A stretch of DNA of 64,000 nt from Pseudomonas fluorescens (GCF_018614655.1 NZ_JAGGOG010000018.1:1-64000), one strand, 5' to 3'; positions 43,396-53,557 are shown, counted from the first letter of the stretch. Notes: a model not told the origin generated them from the letters alone. Made by a program: numbers and translations.

Positions 43396-45657
43396 TCATG
43401 TCGCAGGCACCCGGTCTTTGGTAACGCCGGATTGCGGTGGGAGTTCGCGCCAGAAGCGACGTTGACTGCGAGCGGCGACCGGTGGCTGGAAGGTGCCCAG
43501 TTGCAAGCGTAGCGCTCCCTGCTCGGCGCTGTCATAAATCGCGCTGCCCAGCGCCTGATAACGCGCCACGACCAGGGGATGAGGATGCCCGAAGGCGTTA
43601 CCACGCCCCCGTGAAATCAGCACCGCCGTGGGCGCGAGCTGCTGGAGAAACGGCCATGAAGAGGAACTCTGGCTACCATGGTGGGGGGCTTGCAGCCAAT
43701 CGGTGCGCACCGCCAGCGAAGTGGCCAGCAGCGCCCGTTCGGCATCGCGGTCGATATCACCGGTCAACAGCAGTCGCTCCCCCTTGGCCTGCACCTGCAA
43801 CACACAGGACTTCTGGTTACCGCTGGCCGCGTCCGGCCATTGCCACAACTCGAACTTCACGCCGTCCCACTCCCACTGCTCCCCGCTGATACACGGTTGA
43901 ACGCCCAGAAAGGCCGGCAGCCTATCGGTTTCCCCGCCCACCACCCGCTTGATCGGCAGCCCTTGGGCAATAGCTGCCGCACCACCAGCATGGTCGGCGT
44001 CGGCGTGACTGAGCAGCATCACGTCCAGCGCTGTGACACCGAACTTGCGTAATGCAGGCAGGACCACCCGCGCGCCAAGGTCAAATTCGCCAAACCGAGG
44101 CCCGGCGTCGTACAGCAGCGTGTGGTTGCGGGTACGGAGCATGATCGCCAGCCCTTGCCCGACGTCCAGTTGCACGACATCAACCTGGCCGTGAGGCACC
44201 GATTCACGCGGGGGGAACACCGCCAACAGCAACATCGGCCAACCCAACAGGCGAAACGGCACGCCCTTGGGCAGCAACAACAACACCGCGCCCAACAGGC
44301 TCACCAGCCAATAGCCGATGGGCACCTCGGCGGGCGTCCAGGCCGGCAAGCGTTGCGCCAACAGGTCCAGGCCCCGGAACAGCCAATCGAGCGCACCACC
44401 CGCCAGCCACAACAAACCCTCGCCTATAAGGGGCAAAGGCAATGACACGGTCCCCAACAGCGCCAACGGCAACACCACCAGGCTGATCCACGGCACGGCA
44501 AACAGATTGGCCAACGGCCCGCTGAGGCTAATGGGCAACCCCAGTATCAGCAGCACCGGGAACAGGCCGATGGCAATCAACCATTGGGCCCGGGTCCAGG
44601 TTTGCCAGGGACTCCAGGGGCCCAATCGGCCGCTGAAGGCCAGGATCAGTACAGCGACGGCAGCAAACGATAGCCAGAACCCCGGCTGCAGGCTGGCCAG
44701 CGGTTCCAGGATCAACACGCCATTGAGTGCCAGCAACAGCGGCCACCAAATCCCCAGGTGACGAAAGCGCAGGCGCCACAGCAATACCAGCCCCACCATG
44801 ACACAGGCCCGCTGCACCGGTACCTGAAACCCCGCCAGCAAGCCATACCCCAGCGCGGCGGCAAACGCCAGGCCACACGCCCAGGGCAACCACGCCAACC
44901 GCATGGGCCAGCAGCCATAACGGGCCAGACCGGCCACCAGCCCGTAGATCAACCCCGCCAACAACCCGATATGCTGGCCGGAAATCACCAGCAGGTGGAC
45001 GGTGCCCGTGTCCTGTAACGTCCGCCAATCCTGCGACGCCAAGCCCGAACCATCCCCCAGCACCAGCGCCACCAGACCTGCCTCGCGGCCCTGCGCATCC
45101 ACCGTCAACAGACGCTGGCGGATCGAGTCGCGCACAGCATGCCGGGCAGGTGCCAGACGCTGGCCGTCTTTGACCGAACCGGTGGCACCAATACGCTGGG
45201 CCAACAGCCAGGCCTCATAGTCAAAGCCATGGCCATTGAGCAACCCGGAAGGACGCTTGAGCGTGGCCGCCAGGCGCCAACGCTCGCCGCTATGAACCGG
45301 CGGCCCGCCATGCCAGGTCACGCGGATACGTTTGGGCAGCAAATCCTTGCGTGACCGGCTGTCGGCCAGTTCAAAGCGCACCACCCCGTCGGCCTGTTGC
45401 GGCAACCCGGTGACCCGGCCCTCCAGCCAGCGGGTCTGCCCGTCCAACGAGGGCCTCAGCCGGTCATCCAGGGCCCACTGCGCACTAAGGCAAGCCCAGC
45501 TCAACCCCAGCAGGAAAAACGCCAATGGGTAGGTGCGAAACGGTAACAGCATCAATGCCAACATCGGCATGGCCAGCAGCCAGCCCGTCGACGGCAATGC
45601 CGGCAAAAAACGCAGGACAAGCAACCCCACTGCGAGTGCGAACATCCCTGTTCTCAT
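43396..45657 (-). CDS. comEC: ComEC/Rec2-family DNA internalisation protein
   Basis: A 753-residue multi-pass membrane protein. An N-terminal DUF4131 region, the competence domain with many helices (about residues 200-500) and a C-terminal metallo-beta-lactamase-like domain with LLSHADADHAGG are all present and intact. It forms the inner-membrane channel for single-stranded DNA uptake. First gene of the lipid A block. Natural competence itself is not shown by this gene alone. Confidence 0.88.
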   Translation of the reverse strand: MRTGMFALAVGLLVLRFLPALPSTGWLLAMPMLALMLLPFRTYPLAFFLLGLSWACLSAQWALDDRLRPSLDGQTRWLEGRVTGLPQQADGVVRFELADSRSRKDLLPKRIRVTWHGGPPVHSGERWRLAATLKRPSGLLNGHGFDYEAWLLAQRIGATGSVKDGQRLAPARHAVRDSIRQRLLTVDAQGREAGLVALVLGDGSGLASQDWRTLQDTGTVHLLVISGQHIGLLAGLIYGLVAGLARYGCWPMRLAWLPWACGLAFAAALGYGLLAGFQVPVQRACVMVGLVLLWRLRFRHLGIWWPLLLALNGVLILEPLASLQPGFWLSFAAVAVLILAFSGRLGPWSPWQTWTRAQWLIAIGLFPVLLILGLPISLSGPLANLFAVPWISLVVLPLALLGTVSLPLPLIGEGLLWLAGGALDWLFRGLDLLAQRLPAWTPAEVPIGYWLVSLLGAVLLLLPKGVPFRLLGWPMLLLAVFPPRESVPHGQVDVVQLDVGQGLAIMLRTRNHTLLYDAGPRFGEFDLGARVVLPALRKFGVTALDVMLLSHADADHAGGAAAIAQGLPIKRVVGGETDRLPAFLGVQPCISGEQWEWDGVKFELWQWPDAASGNQKSCVLQVQAKGERLLLTGDIDRDAERALLATSLAVRTDWLQAPHHGSQSSSSWPFLQQLAPTAVLISRGRGNAFGHPHPLVVARYQALGSAIYDSAEQGALRLQLGTFQPPVAARSQRRFWRELPPQSGVTKDRVPAT

Positions 45658-45791
45658 GGATCATTCCTTGAAAGTGACCCATCAGTGTTAGCTGCCCCCA
45701 CGGCGCAGACTATGATCTTTTGTCACAAAGTCTGAATTTCCTGTACGTAAAATGCGGTCATACTTGCCCCTCGAACTGACCTGGACCCCTT

Positions 45792-46307
45792 ATGCCACGG
45801 CGCTTATTCAAACGGTACATGCCCGATCCAACCAGTATCAGGGAACACAAATCCTTACGCTTTCTCGGTAAGTTGCTGCATGACCCGAACCTCTGGCACC
45901 TCAATCGGCATTCGGTTGCCCGCGCTATGGCGGTCGGTCTGTTCGCGGCGTTTATTCCCATGCCATTGCAAATGCTGTTGGCCGCCGTCCTGGCCATCGC
46001 GGTGCGCGGCAATATGCCCATTGCGGTGAGCCTGGTGTGGCTGACCAACCCGATCACCATGCCGCCGATATTCCTCTGCACCTACATGACTGGGGCATGG
46101 CTGATGAACCTCCCGCCCCGCAGCCTTCCCGACGAACTGACCTGGGAATGGATCAGCGGGCAGTTGTCGACACTCTGGCAGCCCTTCCTGCTGGGTTCGG
46201 TGGTGATGGGGTTGGTACTGGGCGCCCTGGGTTACTGCTTGACCATGCTGTATTGGCGCTGGTGGGTCGCGCGGCAATGGAAGAAGCGCAAACTGCGCAA
46301 ACCCTGA
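45792..46307 (+). CDS. DUF2062 membrane protein
   Basis: A 171-residue protein with three or so transmembrane segments and a basic C-terminal tail (WKKRKLRKP). Typical DUF2062 motif RHSVARAMAVGLFAAFIPMP near residue 40. Function unknown. It is convergent with the PirS-like kinase, with only two bases between stop codons, so no separate terminator fits there. Confidence 0.85.
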   Translation: MPRRLFKRYMPDPTSIREHKSLRFLGKLLHDPNLWHLNRHSVARAMAVGLFAAFIPMPLQMLLAAVLAIAVRGNMPIAVSLVWLTNPITMPPIFLCTYMTGAWLMNLPPRSLPDELTWEWISGQLSTLWQPFLLGSVVMGLVLGALGYCLTMLYWRWWVARQWKKRKLRKP

Positions 46308-46309
46308 CG

Positions 46310-47680
46310 CTATCGGGCCGACAAACGCATATGCACCCGCAAGCCCTGCCCGGTGTTTTCTGCCCACAAGCGACCACCCTGGCGCTGTACGGCGTTGCGG
46401 GCAATGCTCAAGCCCAGGCCGAAGCCGCCATCTCCGGGGCGAGAGCCATCCAACCGGGTAAACGGTTCGAAGATCCGCTCCAGTTCTTCCTCATCGACGC
46501 CCCCACCCTGATCTTGCAGCCACAAGTGCCACTCGCTCCCTTCGCAACGCCCATCCAGACGCACAATCCCCGCCTCCGGCGAGTGCCGAATAGCATTACG
46601 CAGGATATTTTCCAGAGCCTGGGCCAGGGAATTCAGGTGGCCGCGCACCCAGCAATCGGCTTCCAACCCGCACTGCAAGCGTGAAACAGGCCAGCCGCTT
46701 TCAAAGCAGGCGTTTTCCCTGAGCATGTCCCACAAGGCCTGGACCTGGATGTCTTCCTGAGGCGGCGGCGCACGCTCAGTGTCCAGCCAGGCCAGTTGCA
46801 GGGTGTCCTCCACCAGGCGCTGCATACCGTCGATTTCCCGCCCCAAACGTTCACGCAACTGCGGCAGATCCTGCTCGCTGTCACAAGCCACCCGCAGGCG
46901 ACTCAACGGCGTGCGCAGTTCATGGGACAGGTCGCGCAACAACTGTTGCTGAAGGGCCACCGTACTTTGCAGCCGCTCGGACATGTGATCGAAGGCACGA
47001 CCCAGTTCACCCAGCTCATCCTGACGGCTGGTGGCGTCATGGGACAGACGGGTGGCCAGTTGATCAGCACGCCAGGCATTGGCCTGCTCGCGCAGGTGGT
47101 TGAGGGGCATGATCAGCAGTCGATAGAGCCCCACACACAGCAATAAAGTGAACAACCCGGGGATCACCCCATTGGTGACCACGCGCCAGAACAACTGATA
47201 GCGCCCAGGCATAAACCGTTGCGGCAATTCGATGACCAACACACCAGCGCCGGGATCAACAGGAAACGGGATTTTCAGCCACGGCAGACCCTTGGCGTGG
47301 CGGCTCACGGGCCAGTCCAGGCCCCGCAGAAAGGTCAGGCGTTGGCTTTCCTTGTCGGACAGGGGGGAGCTGCTCAAGGATTGCAGGTCGTTGCCGATCA
47401 CCCCCAGCCAGGTGGACTCACGCGTGCCCATCGTTTGCAGCCAGGCATCCACGCCGGTACTGCCCCCGGTGTTCCAGGCCCGTTCCGCACCGGCCGCATA
47501 TCCGCTCAAAGTGGCACGCGCCTCCTCCGACAGAAAGGCGCCCTGCTGCTCCATATAGCGGCCCCATGACCAACTGAGCCAGATCATCAGCAGACAAAAG
47601 GCAATCAACAGGCAGGCCAGCTTCCAGAATAACGAGTGCTTGCCCGGCAGTCGCTTGAGTGAACATTCAAGCCCCTTCAT
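46310..47680 (-). CDS. pirS: Sensor histidine kinase (PirS-like)
   Basis: A 456-residue membrane kinase. Helices at about residues 17-38 and 172-192 flank a periplasmic sensor, then HAMP, the H-box with H253 in RDLSHELRTPLSRL, and an ATPase domain with NILRNAIRHS and GGFGLGLSI. Position beside gacS matches PA0929-PA0930 (PirRS, siderophore response) from memory, but pirA is absent here. Its ATG lies 14 nt inside the regulator gene. Confidence 0.78.
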   Translation of the reverse strand: MKGLECSLKRLPGKHSLFWKLACLLIAFCLLMIWLSWSWGRYMEQQGAFLSEEARATLSGYAAGAERAWNTGGSTGVDAWLQTMGTRESTWLGVIGNDLQSLSSSPLSDKESQRLTFLRGLDWPVSRHAKGLPWLKIPFPVDPGAGVLVIELPQRFMPGRYQLFWRVVTNGVIPGLFTLLLCVGLYRLLIMPLNHLREQANAWRADQLATRLSHDATSRQDELGELGRAFDHMSERLQSTVALQQQLLRDLSHELRTPLSRLRVACDSEQDLPQLRERLGREIDGMQRLVEDTLQLAWLDTERAPPPQEDIQVQALWDMLRENACFESGWPVSRLQCGLEADCWVRGHLNSLAQALENILRNAIRHSPEAGIVRLDGRCEGSEWHLWLQDQGGGVDEEELERIFEPFTRLDGSRPGDGGFGLGLSIARNAVQRQGGRLWAENTGQGLRVHMRLSAR

Positions 47681-48395
47681 CGAGACCACTCAACACGTAG
47701 CCCTTGCCCCACACGGTGCGTACTTCACGCTCGGTATAACCGATGGTCTTGAGCTTGCGGCGGATCTGACTGACGTGCATGTCCAGGCTACGATCATGGG
47801 GCGCATAGCCACGCTGCAACACATGCTGATAAAGGAATGCCTTGCTGAGCACCTCTTCACCATTGCGGTGCAAGGTCTCCAGCAGGCGGTATTCACTGCG
47901 GGTCAAACCGGCCCATTGTTCCTGGTGAAAGACGTCGCACAGTTCATCGTCAAAACGCAGGCTGCTGGCATCGTTACGTACTGCGGCGAGGGCCGGTAGA
48001 GGTCGCCGGTCCAAAGCCACCCGCCGCAGAATCGCCTCAATGCGCACCCGCAGCTCGATCATGCTGAACGGCTTGGGCAGATAATCATCCGCCCCCAGGC
48101 GAAAGCCGCTGATGCGGTCGGCTTCCGCTCCCAGGGCCGACATCAGGATCACCGGGATCGAATGGCTCTGGCGCAAATGGGTGAGGACCGACAGACCGTC
48201 CATGCCCGGCAGCAGAATATCCATCAACACCACGTCGAAGGCTTGCTCGCGGGCCAATTTCAGACCTGCCTGGCCGTTCTGGCACCAGGTCACCTGGAAA
48301 CCACAACGCCCCAGTTGCTCATGGACATAAGCGCCCAGTACGGGATCATCTTCAATGGTCAGGATGCTGGGAAGGCCAATTGCTACAGGATTCAT
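47667..48395 (-). CDS. pirR: OmpR-family response regulator (PirR-like)
   Basis: A 242-residue response regulator. The receiver has phosphoacceptor D59 in VVLMDILLPGMDG and lysine in LPKPFS; a winged-helix OmpR output domain follows at about 140-240. It forms a pair with the overlapping kinase gene. Start at the ATG at 48395. It is divergent from gacS. Confidence 0.8.
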   Translation of the reverse strand: MNPVAIGLPSILTIEDDPVLGAYVHEQLGRCGFQVTWCQNGQAGLKLAREQAFDVVLMDILLPGMDGLSVLTHLRQSHSIPVILMSALGAEADRISGFRLGADDYLPKPFSMIELRVRIEAILRRVALDRRPLPALAAVRNDASSLRFDDELCDVFHQEQWAGLTRSEYRLLETLHRNGEEVLSKAFLYQHVLQRGYAPHDRSLDMHVSQIRRKLKTIGYTEREVRTVWGKGYVLSGLDEGA

Positions 48396-48599
48396 TAGCG
48401 TCTGCAAGTCATTCTCAATGACTGATTATTCAAGATTGCCTGGCCCTAGGCAACCGCCACCGGGCGTTCAATGGCCCGATGTTTGCCTCACGTCATTAAT
48501 TTGCAAGATTCCACACCGCGCAAATGGCTACACTGCGCAGGTGGCGCGGGCTGGATGCCTGCGCAGAATTCGACAACAGCGTGGTAGCAGGAGAGTGGC

Positions 48600-51353
48600 G
48601 TGCTTAGAAGAATGGGGATAAAAGGCCGCGTACTGTTGCTGACCTTATTGCCTACCAGCCTGATGGCGTTGCTGCTGGGTGGCTATTTCACCTGGATGCA
48701 GCTGTCGGAGCTGCAGACGCAGTTGCTCAATCGCGGCGAGATGATTGCCGAACAACTGGCACCTCTGGTGGCCCCCGCCCTGGGCACCAAGAACACTGAC
48801 CTGCTGGAACGCATTGCCACCCAATCCCTGGAACAAGCAGACGTACGCGCCGTGTCCTTCCTTGGGCCGGACCGCACGCCCCTGGCCCACGCCGGCCCGA
48901 CCATGCTCAATCAGCCGCCCATTGGCAACAGCTCTCACCTGTTGCAGCGCACCGGCAATGATGCAACCCGCTATCTGCTGCCGGTCTTTGGCCGCCATCG
49001 CAACCTGGCCGGCGAACTGATTCCCGATGAGGCCGACCGCCTGCTGGGCTGGGTCGAGCTGGAGCTTTCCCACAACGGCATGTTGCTGCGCGGCTATCGC
49101 AGCCTGTTTGCCAGCCTGCTGTTGATCGCCATCGGCCTGATCTGCACCGCCGCATTGGCCCTGCGCATCAGCCGCACGATCAACTCACCCATAGGCCAGA
49201 TCAAACAAGCCGTCGCCCAACTCAAGGACGGCAACCTGGAAACCCGCCTGCCACCGCTGGGCAGCCAGGAACTGGATCAACTGGCCTCAGGCATCAACCG
49301 CATGGCCGAGACCCTGCAAAACGCCCAGGAAGAATTGCAACACAGCATCGACCAGGCCACCGAAGACGTGCGGCAAAACCTGGAAACCATCGAGATCCAG
49401 AACATCGAGCTGGACCTGGCCCGCAAGGAGGCCCTGGAGGCCAGCCGTATCAAATCGGAATTCCTGGCCAACATGAGCCATGAAATCCGCACGCCGCTGA
49501 ACGGCATCCTGGGGTTCACCCACCTGTTGCAGAAAAGCGAGCTGTCGCCCCGTCAGTTGGATTACCTGGGGACCATCGAAAAATCCGCCGACAACCTGTT
49601 GGGGATCATTAACGAAATTCTCGATTTCTCGAAAATCGAAGCCGGCAAACTGGTGCTCGACAGCATCCCGTTCAACCTGCGTGACCTGTTGCAAGACACC
49701 TTGACCATCCTCGCCCCGGCCGCCCATGCCAAGCAATTGGAACTGGTCAGCCTGGTCTACCGCGACACGCCGTTGGCCCTGGTGGGCGACCCATTGCGGC
49801 TCAAGCAGATTCTGACCAACCTGGTCAGCAACGCGATCAAGTTCACCCGCGAAGGCACCATCGTCGCCCGCACCATGCTCGAAGACGAGCAGGAAGACAG
49901 CGTGCAACTGCGCATCAGTGTCCAGGACACCGGCATCGGCCTGTCCAATCAGGATGTGCGGGCGTTGTTCCAGGCGTTCAGCCAAGCCGATAATTCGCTG
50001 TCCCGACAACCCGGCGGCACCGGTCTGGGCCTGGTGATTTCCAAGCGTCTGATCGAACAGATGGGCGGCGAAATCGGCGTCGAAAGTACACCAGGAGAAG
50101 GTTCGGAATTCTGGATCAGCCTCAACCTGCCAAAAACCCGTGACGATGCCGAAGACCTGCCCTCCCCGCCGCTGCTGGGTCGACGCGTGGCCGTGCTGGA
50201 AAACCACGAACTGGCGCGCCAGGCCCTGCAACATCAATTGGAAGACTGCGGCCTGGAAGTGACCCTGTTCAACACCCTGGAGAGTCTGACCAACGGCATC
50301 ACCAGTGCCCATCAGACCGAACAGGAAATTGGCCTGGCCGTACTGGGCATCACCGCCAATGACATTCCGCCGGAACGCCTTAACCAGCATCTCTGGGACC
50401 TCGAACACTTGGGCTGCAAGGTCCTGGTGCTGTGCCCCACCACCGAACAGATGCTGTTCAACGAGTCGGTCCCCAACCCCAACAGCCAGTTGCAGGCCAA
50501 GCCGGCCTGTACCCGCAAACTGCGACGGGCCCTGGCCGACCTGATCAGCCCGCGCCCGATGCGCAGCGAACCGGGCGAACCCTTGTCCAGTCGCGCGCCA
50601 CGGGTGCTGTGCGTCGACGACAACCCGGCCAACCTGCTGCTGGTGCAAACGCTGCTGGAAGACATGGGCGCCAAGGTCCTCGCGGTGGAAAGCGGGTACG
50701 CCGCGATCGACGCGGTGAAAAAGGAAACCTTCGACCTGGTGCTGATGGACGTGCAAATGCCTGGCATGGACGGCCGCCAGAGCACCGAAGCGATTCGCCA
50801 GTGGGAAAGCGAGCGCCACGGCACACCGTTGCCGGTGGTCGCCCTCACCGCCCACGCCATGGCCAACGAAAAGCGTGCCCTGCTGCAAAGCGGCATGGAT
50901 GACTACCTGACCAAACCCATCAGTGAACGGCAACTGGCCCAGGTAGTGTTGAAGTGGACGGGGTTAGCCTTGCGCAACCAAGGCCAGGAGCGCGGTACGG
51001 AAGCCGTTGTCCATGCGGTTCAACTGCCGGTCCTCGACCACGAGGAAGGTTTGCACCTGGCGGCCGGCAAAGCCGACTTGGCCGCCGACATGCTTGCCAT
51101 GTTGCTGGCCTCCCTGGAAGCCGACCGCGAAGCCATTCGTATCGCCCGGGAAGCCAGCGACCACAACGCCTTGATCGAACGAGTGCACCGCCTGCACGGT
51201 GCCACCCGTTACTGCGGCGTCCCGCAATTGCGCGCAGCCTGCCAACGGGCCGAAACCCTGCTCAAGCAGGATGACGCCAGGGCCATGGCGGCCCTGGATG
51301 AACTGGACCTGGCGATTACACGACTGGCCAGTGAGGCGCGGGTCAGCGCCTGA
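48600..51353 (+). CDS. gacS: Hybrid sensor kinase GacS
   Basis: A 917-residue tripartite kinase controlling secondary metabolism, biofilm and virulence-type traits through GacA and Rsm RNAs. Two helices bracket a periplasmic domain, then HAMP, HisKA with H294 (NMSHEIRTPLNG), HATPase (NLVSNAIKFT, GTGLGLVI), receiver with D717 and a C-terminal HPt with H863 (VHRLHG). GTG start at 48600 with AGGAGAG upstream; opening GIKGRVLLLTLLPTSLMAL is the GacS signature. Intact. Confidence 0.93.
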   Translation: MLRRMGIKGRVLLLTLLPTSLMALLLGGYFTWMQLSELQTQLLNRGEMIAEQLAPLVAPALGTKNTDLLERIATQSLEQADVRAVSFLGPDRTPLAHAGPTMLNQPPIGNSSHLLQRTGNDATRYLLPVFGRHRNLAGELIPDEADRLLGWVELELSHNGMLLRGYRSLFASLLLIAIGLICTAALALRISRTINSPIGQIKQAVAQLKDGNLETRLPPLGSQELDQLASGINRMAETLQNAQEELQHSIDQATEDVRQNLETIEIQNIELDLARKEALEASRIKSEFLANMSHEIRTPLNGILGFTHLLQKSELSPRQLDYLGTIEKSADNLLGIINEILDFSKIEAGKLVLDSIPFNLRDLLQDTLTILAPAAHAKQLELVSLVYRDTPLALVGDPLRLKQILTNLVSNAIKFTREGTIVARTMLEDEQEDSVQLRISVQDTGIGLSNQDVRALFQAFSQADNSLSRQPGGTGLGLVISKRLIEQMGGEIGVESTPGEGSEFWISLNLPKTRDDAEDLPSPPLLGRRVAVLENHELARQALQHQLEDCGLEVTLFNTLESLTNGITSAHQTEQEIGLAVLGITANDIPPERLNQHLWDLEHLGCKVLVLCPTTEQMLFNESVPNPNSQLQAKPACTRKLRRALADLISPRPMRSEPGEPLSSRAPRVLCVDDNPANLLLVQTLLEDMGAKVLAVESGYAAIDAVKKETFDLVLMDVQMPGMDGRQSTEAIRQWESERHGTPLPVVALTAHAMANEKRALLQSGMDDYLTKPISERQLAQVVLKWTGLALRNQGQERGTEAVVHAVQLPVLDHEEGLHLAAGKADLAADMLAMLLASLEADREAIRIAREASDHNALIERVHRLHGATRYCGVPQLRAACQRAETLLKQDDARAMAALDELDLAITRLASEARVSA

Positions 51354-51426
51354 CCGATACACACAGTAGTGGCCTGCTTGTCTACGGGGAATCCGTTAGC
51401 TGGCCTCAGTCCAAAGGAACGACTTG

Positions 51427-52416
51427 ATGCGCATCATCCTCTTCAGCAGCCAGGCCTACGACCGTGACAGTTTCCTGGGCGAAGCGTTACCTGCGGGCAT
51501 GGAGCTGCAATTCCAGCCCGCCCGCCTGAACCTCGACACCGTGACCCTGGCGGAACATCACGAGGTGGTTTGTGCCTTTATCAACGACGACCTCAGCGCG
51601 CCCGTGCTGGAACACCTGGCCCATGGCGGCACGCGGCTGATTGCCCTGCGTTCGGCCGGCTACAACCATGTCGACCTGGCGGCCGCCAAGCGCCTGGGCC
51701 TGACCATTGTCCGCGTGCCAGCCTACTCGCCGCATGCGGTGGCCGAACATGCCGTCGCGCTGATCCTGGCCCTCAACCGCCGCCTGCACCGCGCCTACAA
51801 CCGCACCCGCGACGGCGACTTCAGCCTCCACGGCCTGACCGGCTTCGACCTGGTGGGCAAGACCGTCGGGGTGGTCGGCACCGGGCAGATCGGCGCCACC
51901 TTCGCCAAAATCATGGCCGGGTTTGGCTGTACCTTGCTGGCGTACGATCCCTACCCCAATCCCCAGGTCGAAGCGCTGGGCGCCCGCTATGTAACCCTGC
52001 CAGAGCTGCTGGCCCAGGCGCAGATCATCAGCCTGCATTGCCCACTGACCACCGACAGCAAACACTTGATCAACGCCCGGTCCCTGGCCCGCATGCAGCC
52101 CGGTGCCATGCTGATCAATACCGGGCGCGGCGGCCTGGTGGACACACCGGCGCTGATCGAGGCGCTCAAGGAGGGACAACTGGGCTATCTGGGGCTGGAT
52201 GTCTATGAAGAAGAGGCGCAGCTGTTTTTCGAGGATCGCTCGGACTTGCCGCTGCAAGACGACGTGCTGGCGCGCCTGCTGACCTTCCCCAACGTGATCA
52301 TCACGGCGCACCAGGCGTTCCTGACCCGCGAGGCCCTGGCGGCGATTGCCGGCACTACTTTGGCGAACATCGCGGCATGGGCCGACGGGCTGCCGCAGAA
52401 CGTGGTCGACGGCTGA
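51427..52416 (+). CDS. ldhA: D-lactate dehydrogenase (fermentative, NAD-dependent)
   Basis: A 329-residue D-2-hydroxyacid dehydrogenase. NAD loop GVVGTGQIG is followed by NTGRGGLVDT, and the catalytic histidine is in TAHQAFLT. It reduces pyruvate to D-lactate. It follows gacS on the same strand, as in P. aeruginosa (PA0927). ATG at 51427, with AAAGGA upstream. Confidence 0.88.
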   Translation: MRIILFSSQAYDRDSFLGEALPAGMELQFQPARLNLDTVTLAEHHEVVCAFINDDLSAPVLEHLAHGGTRLIALRSAGYNHVDLAAAKRLGLTIVRVPAYSPHAVAEHAVALILALNRRLHRAYNRTRDGDFSLHGLTGFDLVGKTVGVVGTGQIGATFAKIMAGFGCTLLAYDPYPNPQVEALGARYVTLPELLAQAQIISLHCPLTTDSKHLINARSLARMQPGAMLINTGRGGLVDTPALIEALKEGQLGYLGLDVYEEEAQLFFEDRSDLPLQDDVLARLLTFPNVIITAHQAFLTREALAAIAGTTLANIAAWADGLPQNVVDG

Positions 52417-52487
52417 TCAATGGTCACATACCGGAACGATGATGGGCTGCGGCCCGTGATAGGATGCCGCGCCTATTTGGAGGATCC

Positions 52488-52928
52488 ATGACCGAACACG
52501 ATTTCCGCTTCAGCTTGCTGAGCCCGCAACACACCCTGATCGAATGCCGCGCCTTGGTGCCGGGCCGTTATCAAGTCACCGGCAACGGTGGCTCGATTAA
52601 AAACGGCGATGTGCTGATCGTTACCCTGCGCGGCAGCAAGACCCTGTCAATGCGCCTGACCGTTGAAGGCGATGCTCGCTATTCCCTCAAGCCGGCTGGC
52701 CAATGGGTCGCCATGGCTCAAGGACCGAAGTTCGGCGAGCTGGAAATTCACACCTGGAACGTCAACTGCGACAGCTGTGAGGCGAAACTTGAGTTTGAGT
52801 TCTCGGTAGAGACCAAGCTGACCAAGGAGCCCCTGCAACCGGCCGCCACTGCGCGAATCGCCGAGTTGGGCTGGGCCACGGTCGGTGACAAGCATCGCTG
52901 CCCGAAATGCCAGAAGGCGGCTCAATGA
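52488..52928 (+). CDS. Conserved protein with a C-terminal CxxC pair, function unknown
   Basis: A 146-residue beta-rich cytosolic protein. It has NCDSCEAKLEF in the middle and KHRCPKCQKA at the end, a possible zinc ribbon. GGAGG precedes the ATG at 52488. The stop overlaps the next lipoprotein gene (ATGA). No function is known to me. Confidence 0.75.
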   Translation: MTEHDFRFSLLSPQHTLIECRALVPGRYQVTGNGGSIKNGDVLIVTLRGSKTLSMRLTVEGDARYSLKPAGQWVAMAQGPKFGELEIHTWNVNCDSCEAKLEFEFSVETKLTKEPLQPAATARIAELGWATVGDKHRCPKCQKAAQ

Positions 52929-53329
52929 AGCCGTTGTTCCTGCTCGCTGCGCTGGGAGCAGGCCTGGCAGGTTGCGCCGGTGAACCGGTCAAGCTCCAGC
53001 AGGATCACAGCTACGTACTGGAGTGGATCGGCGAACGGCCACTGATGGACTACGCCCACTTGACCGTCACCCTCGGCTCCGACGGCCGGGCCTATGGCAA
53101 TGGCGGCTGCAACCACTGGTTTGCGCCATACACCCTCAACGGCGACAAGCTGAGCTTCGGCAAGATCGGCAGCACCCGCAAATTCTGCGCCGAGGCGCTG
53201 ATGGAGCAGGAGCACCGTTTCTTCGAGGCCTTGCAGACCGTGGAGCGCTGGGACATCTCGCCTATCGAGCAAACCCGTTTCTGGCCGGCCGAAGGCAAGC
53301 CGTTGCGGCTGTGGCTGGAAGAGGGCTGA
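52925..53329 (+). CDS. META-domain lipoprotein
   Basis: A 134-residue protein with a lipoprotein signal (LAGC, lipid on C17) and a META/HslJ-like domain: LTVTLGSDGRAYGNGGCNHW and a GKIGSTRKFC pattern. Members sit at the outer membrane and some protect against heat or antibiotic stress. Role here unknown. ATGA coupling to the preceding gene. Confidence 0.82.
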   Translation: MKPLFLLAALGAGLAGCAGEPVKLQQDHSYVLEWIGERPLMDYAHLTVTLGSDGRAYGNGGCNHWFAPYTLNGDKLSFGKIGSTRKFCAEALMEQEHRFFEALQTVERWDISPIEQTRFWPAEGKPLRLWLEEG

Positions 53330-53361
53330 TTCGCGCTTTATAAAGCACTGCGGATCAAAAT

Positions 53362-53555
53362 GTGGGAGCGCCGGTGCGACGATTCGACTGGCTCGCGAAT
53401 ACGGTTGTAGCCGCTGCCGAAGAATGAGGCTGCGATGGGTTTGGTGCGGCATTCCGACGTAGCGGCCCCAAGGGCGGTCCTGCGGACACGCATCGCAGCC
53501 TCGTGCCTCGGCAGCGGCTACAACCGTGTTCGCTCGTCGCACCGCCGCTCCCACA
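53362..53555. repeat. Nested REP array with two palindrome classes
   Basis: The outer arms read GTGGGAGCGCCGGTGCGACG and its inverted partner ending CCGCCGCTCCCAC. Inside lies a second inverted pair with GTTGTAGCCGCTGCCGA and TCGGCAGCGGCTACAAC, further joined to GAGGCTGCGAT/ATCGCAGCCTC. The composite is about 195 bp and fills the gap between the META and TlpA genes. Confidence 0.85.
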
Positions 53556-53557
53556 CT

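Noticed and set aside
49287..50933. Open frame of 548 codons opposite gacS
   Set aside because: The forward frame is a full GacS with all catalytic residues; the antisense product has no recognisable motif and no Shine-Dalgarno sequence.
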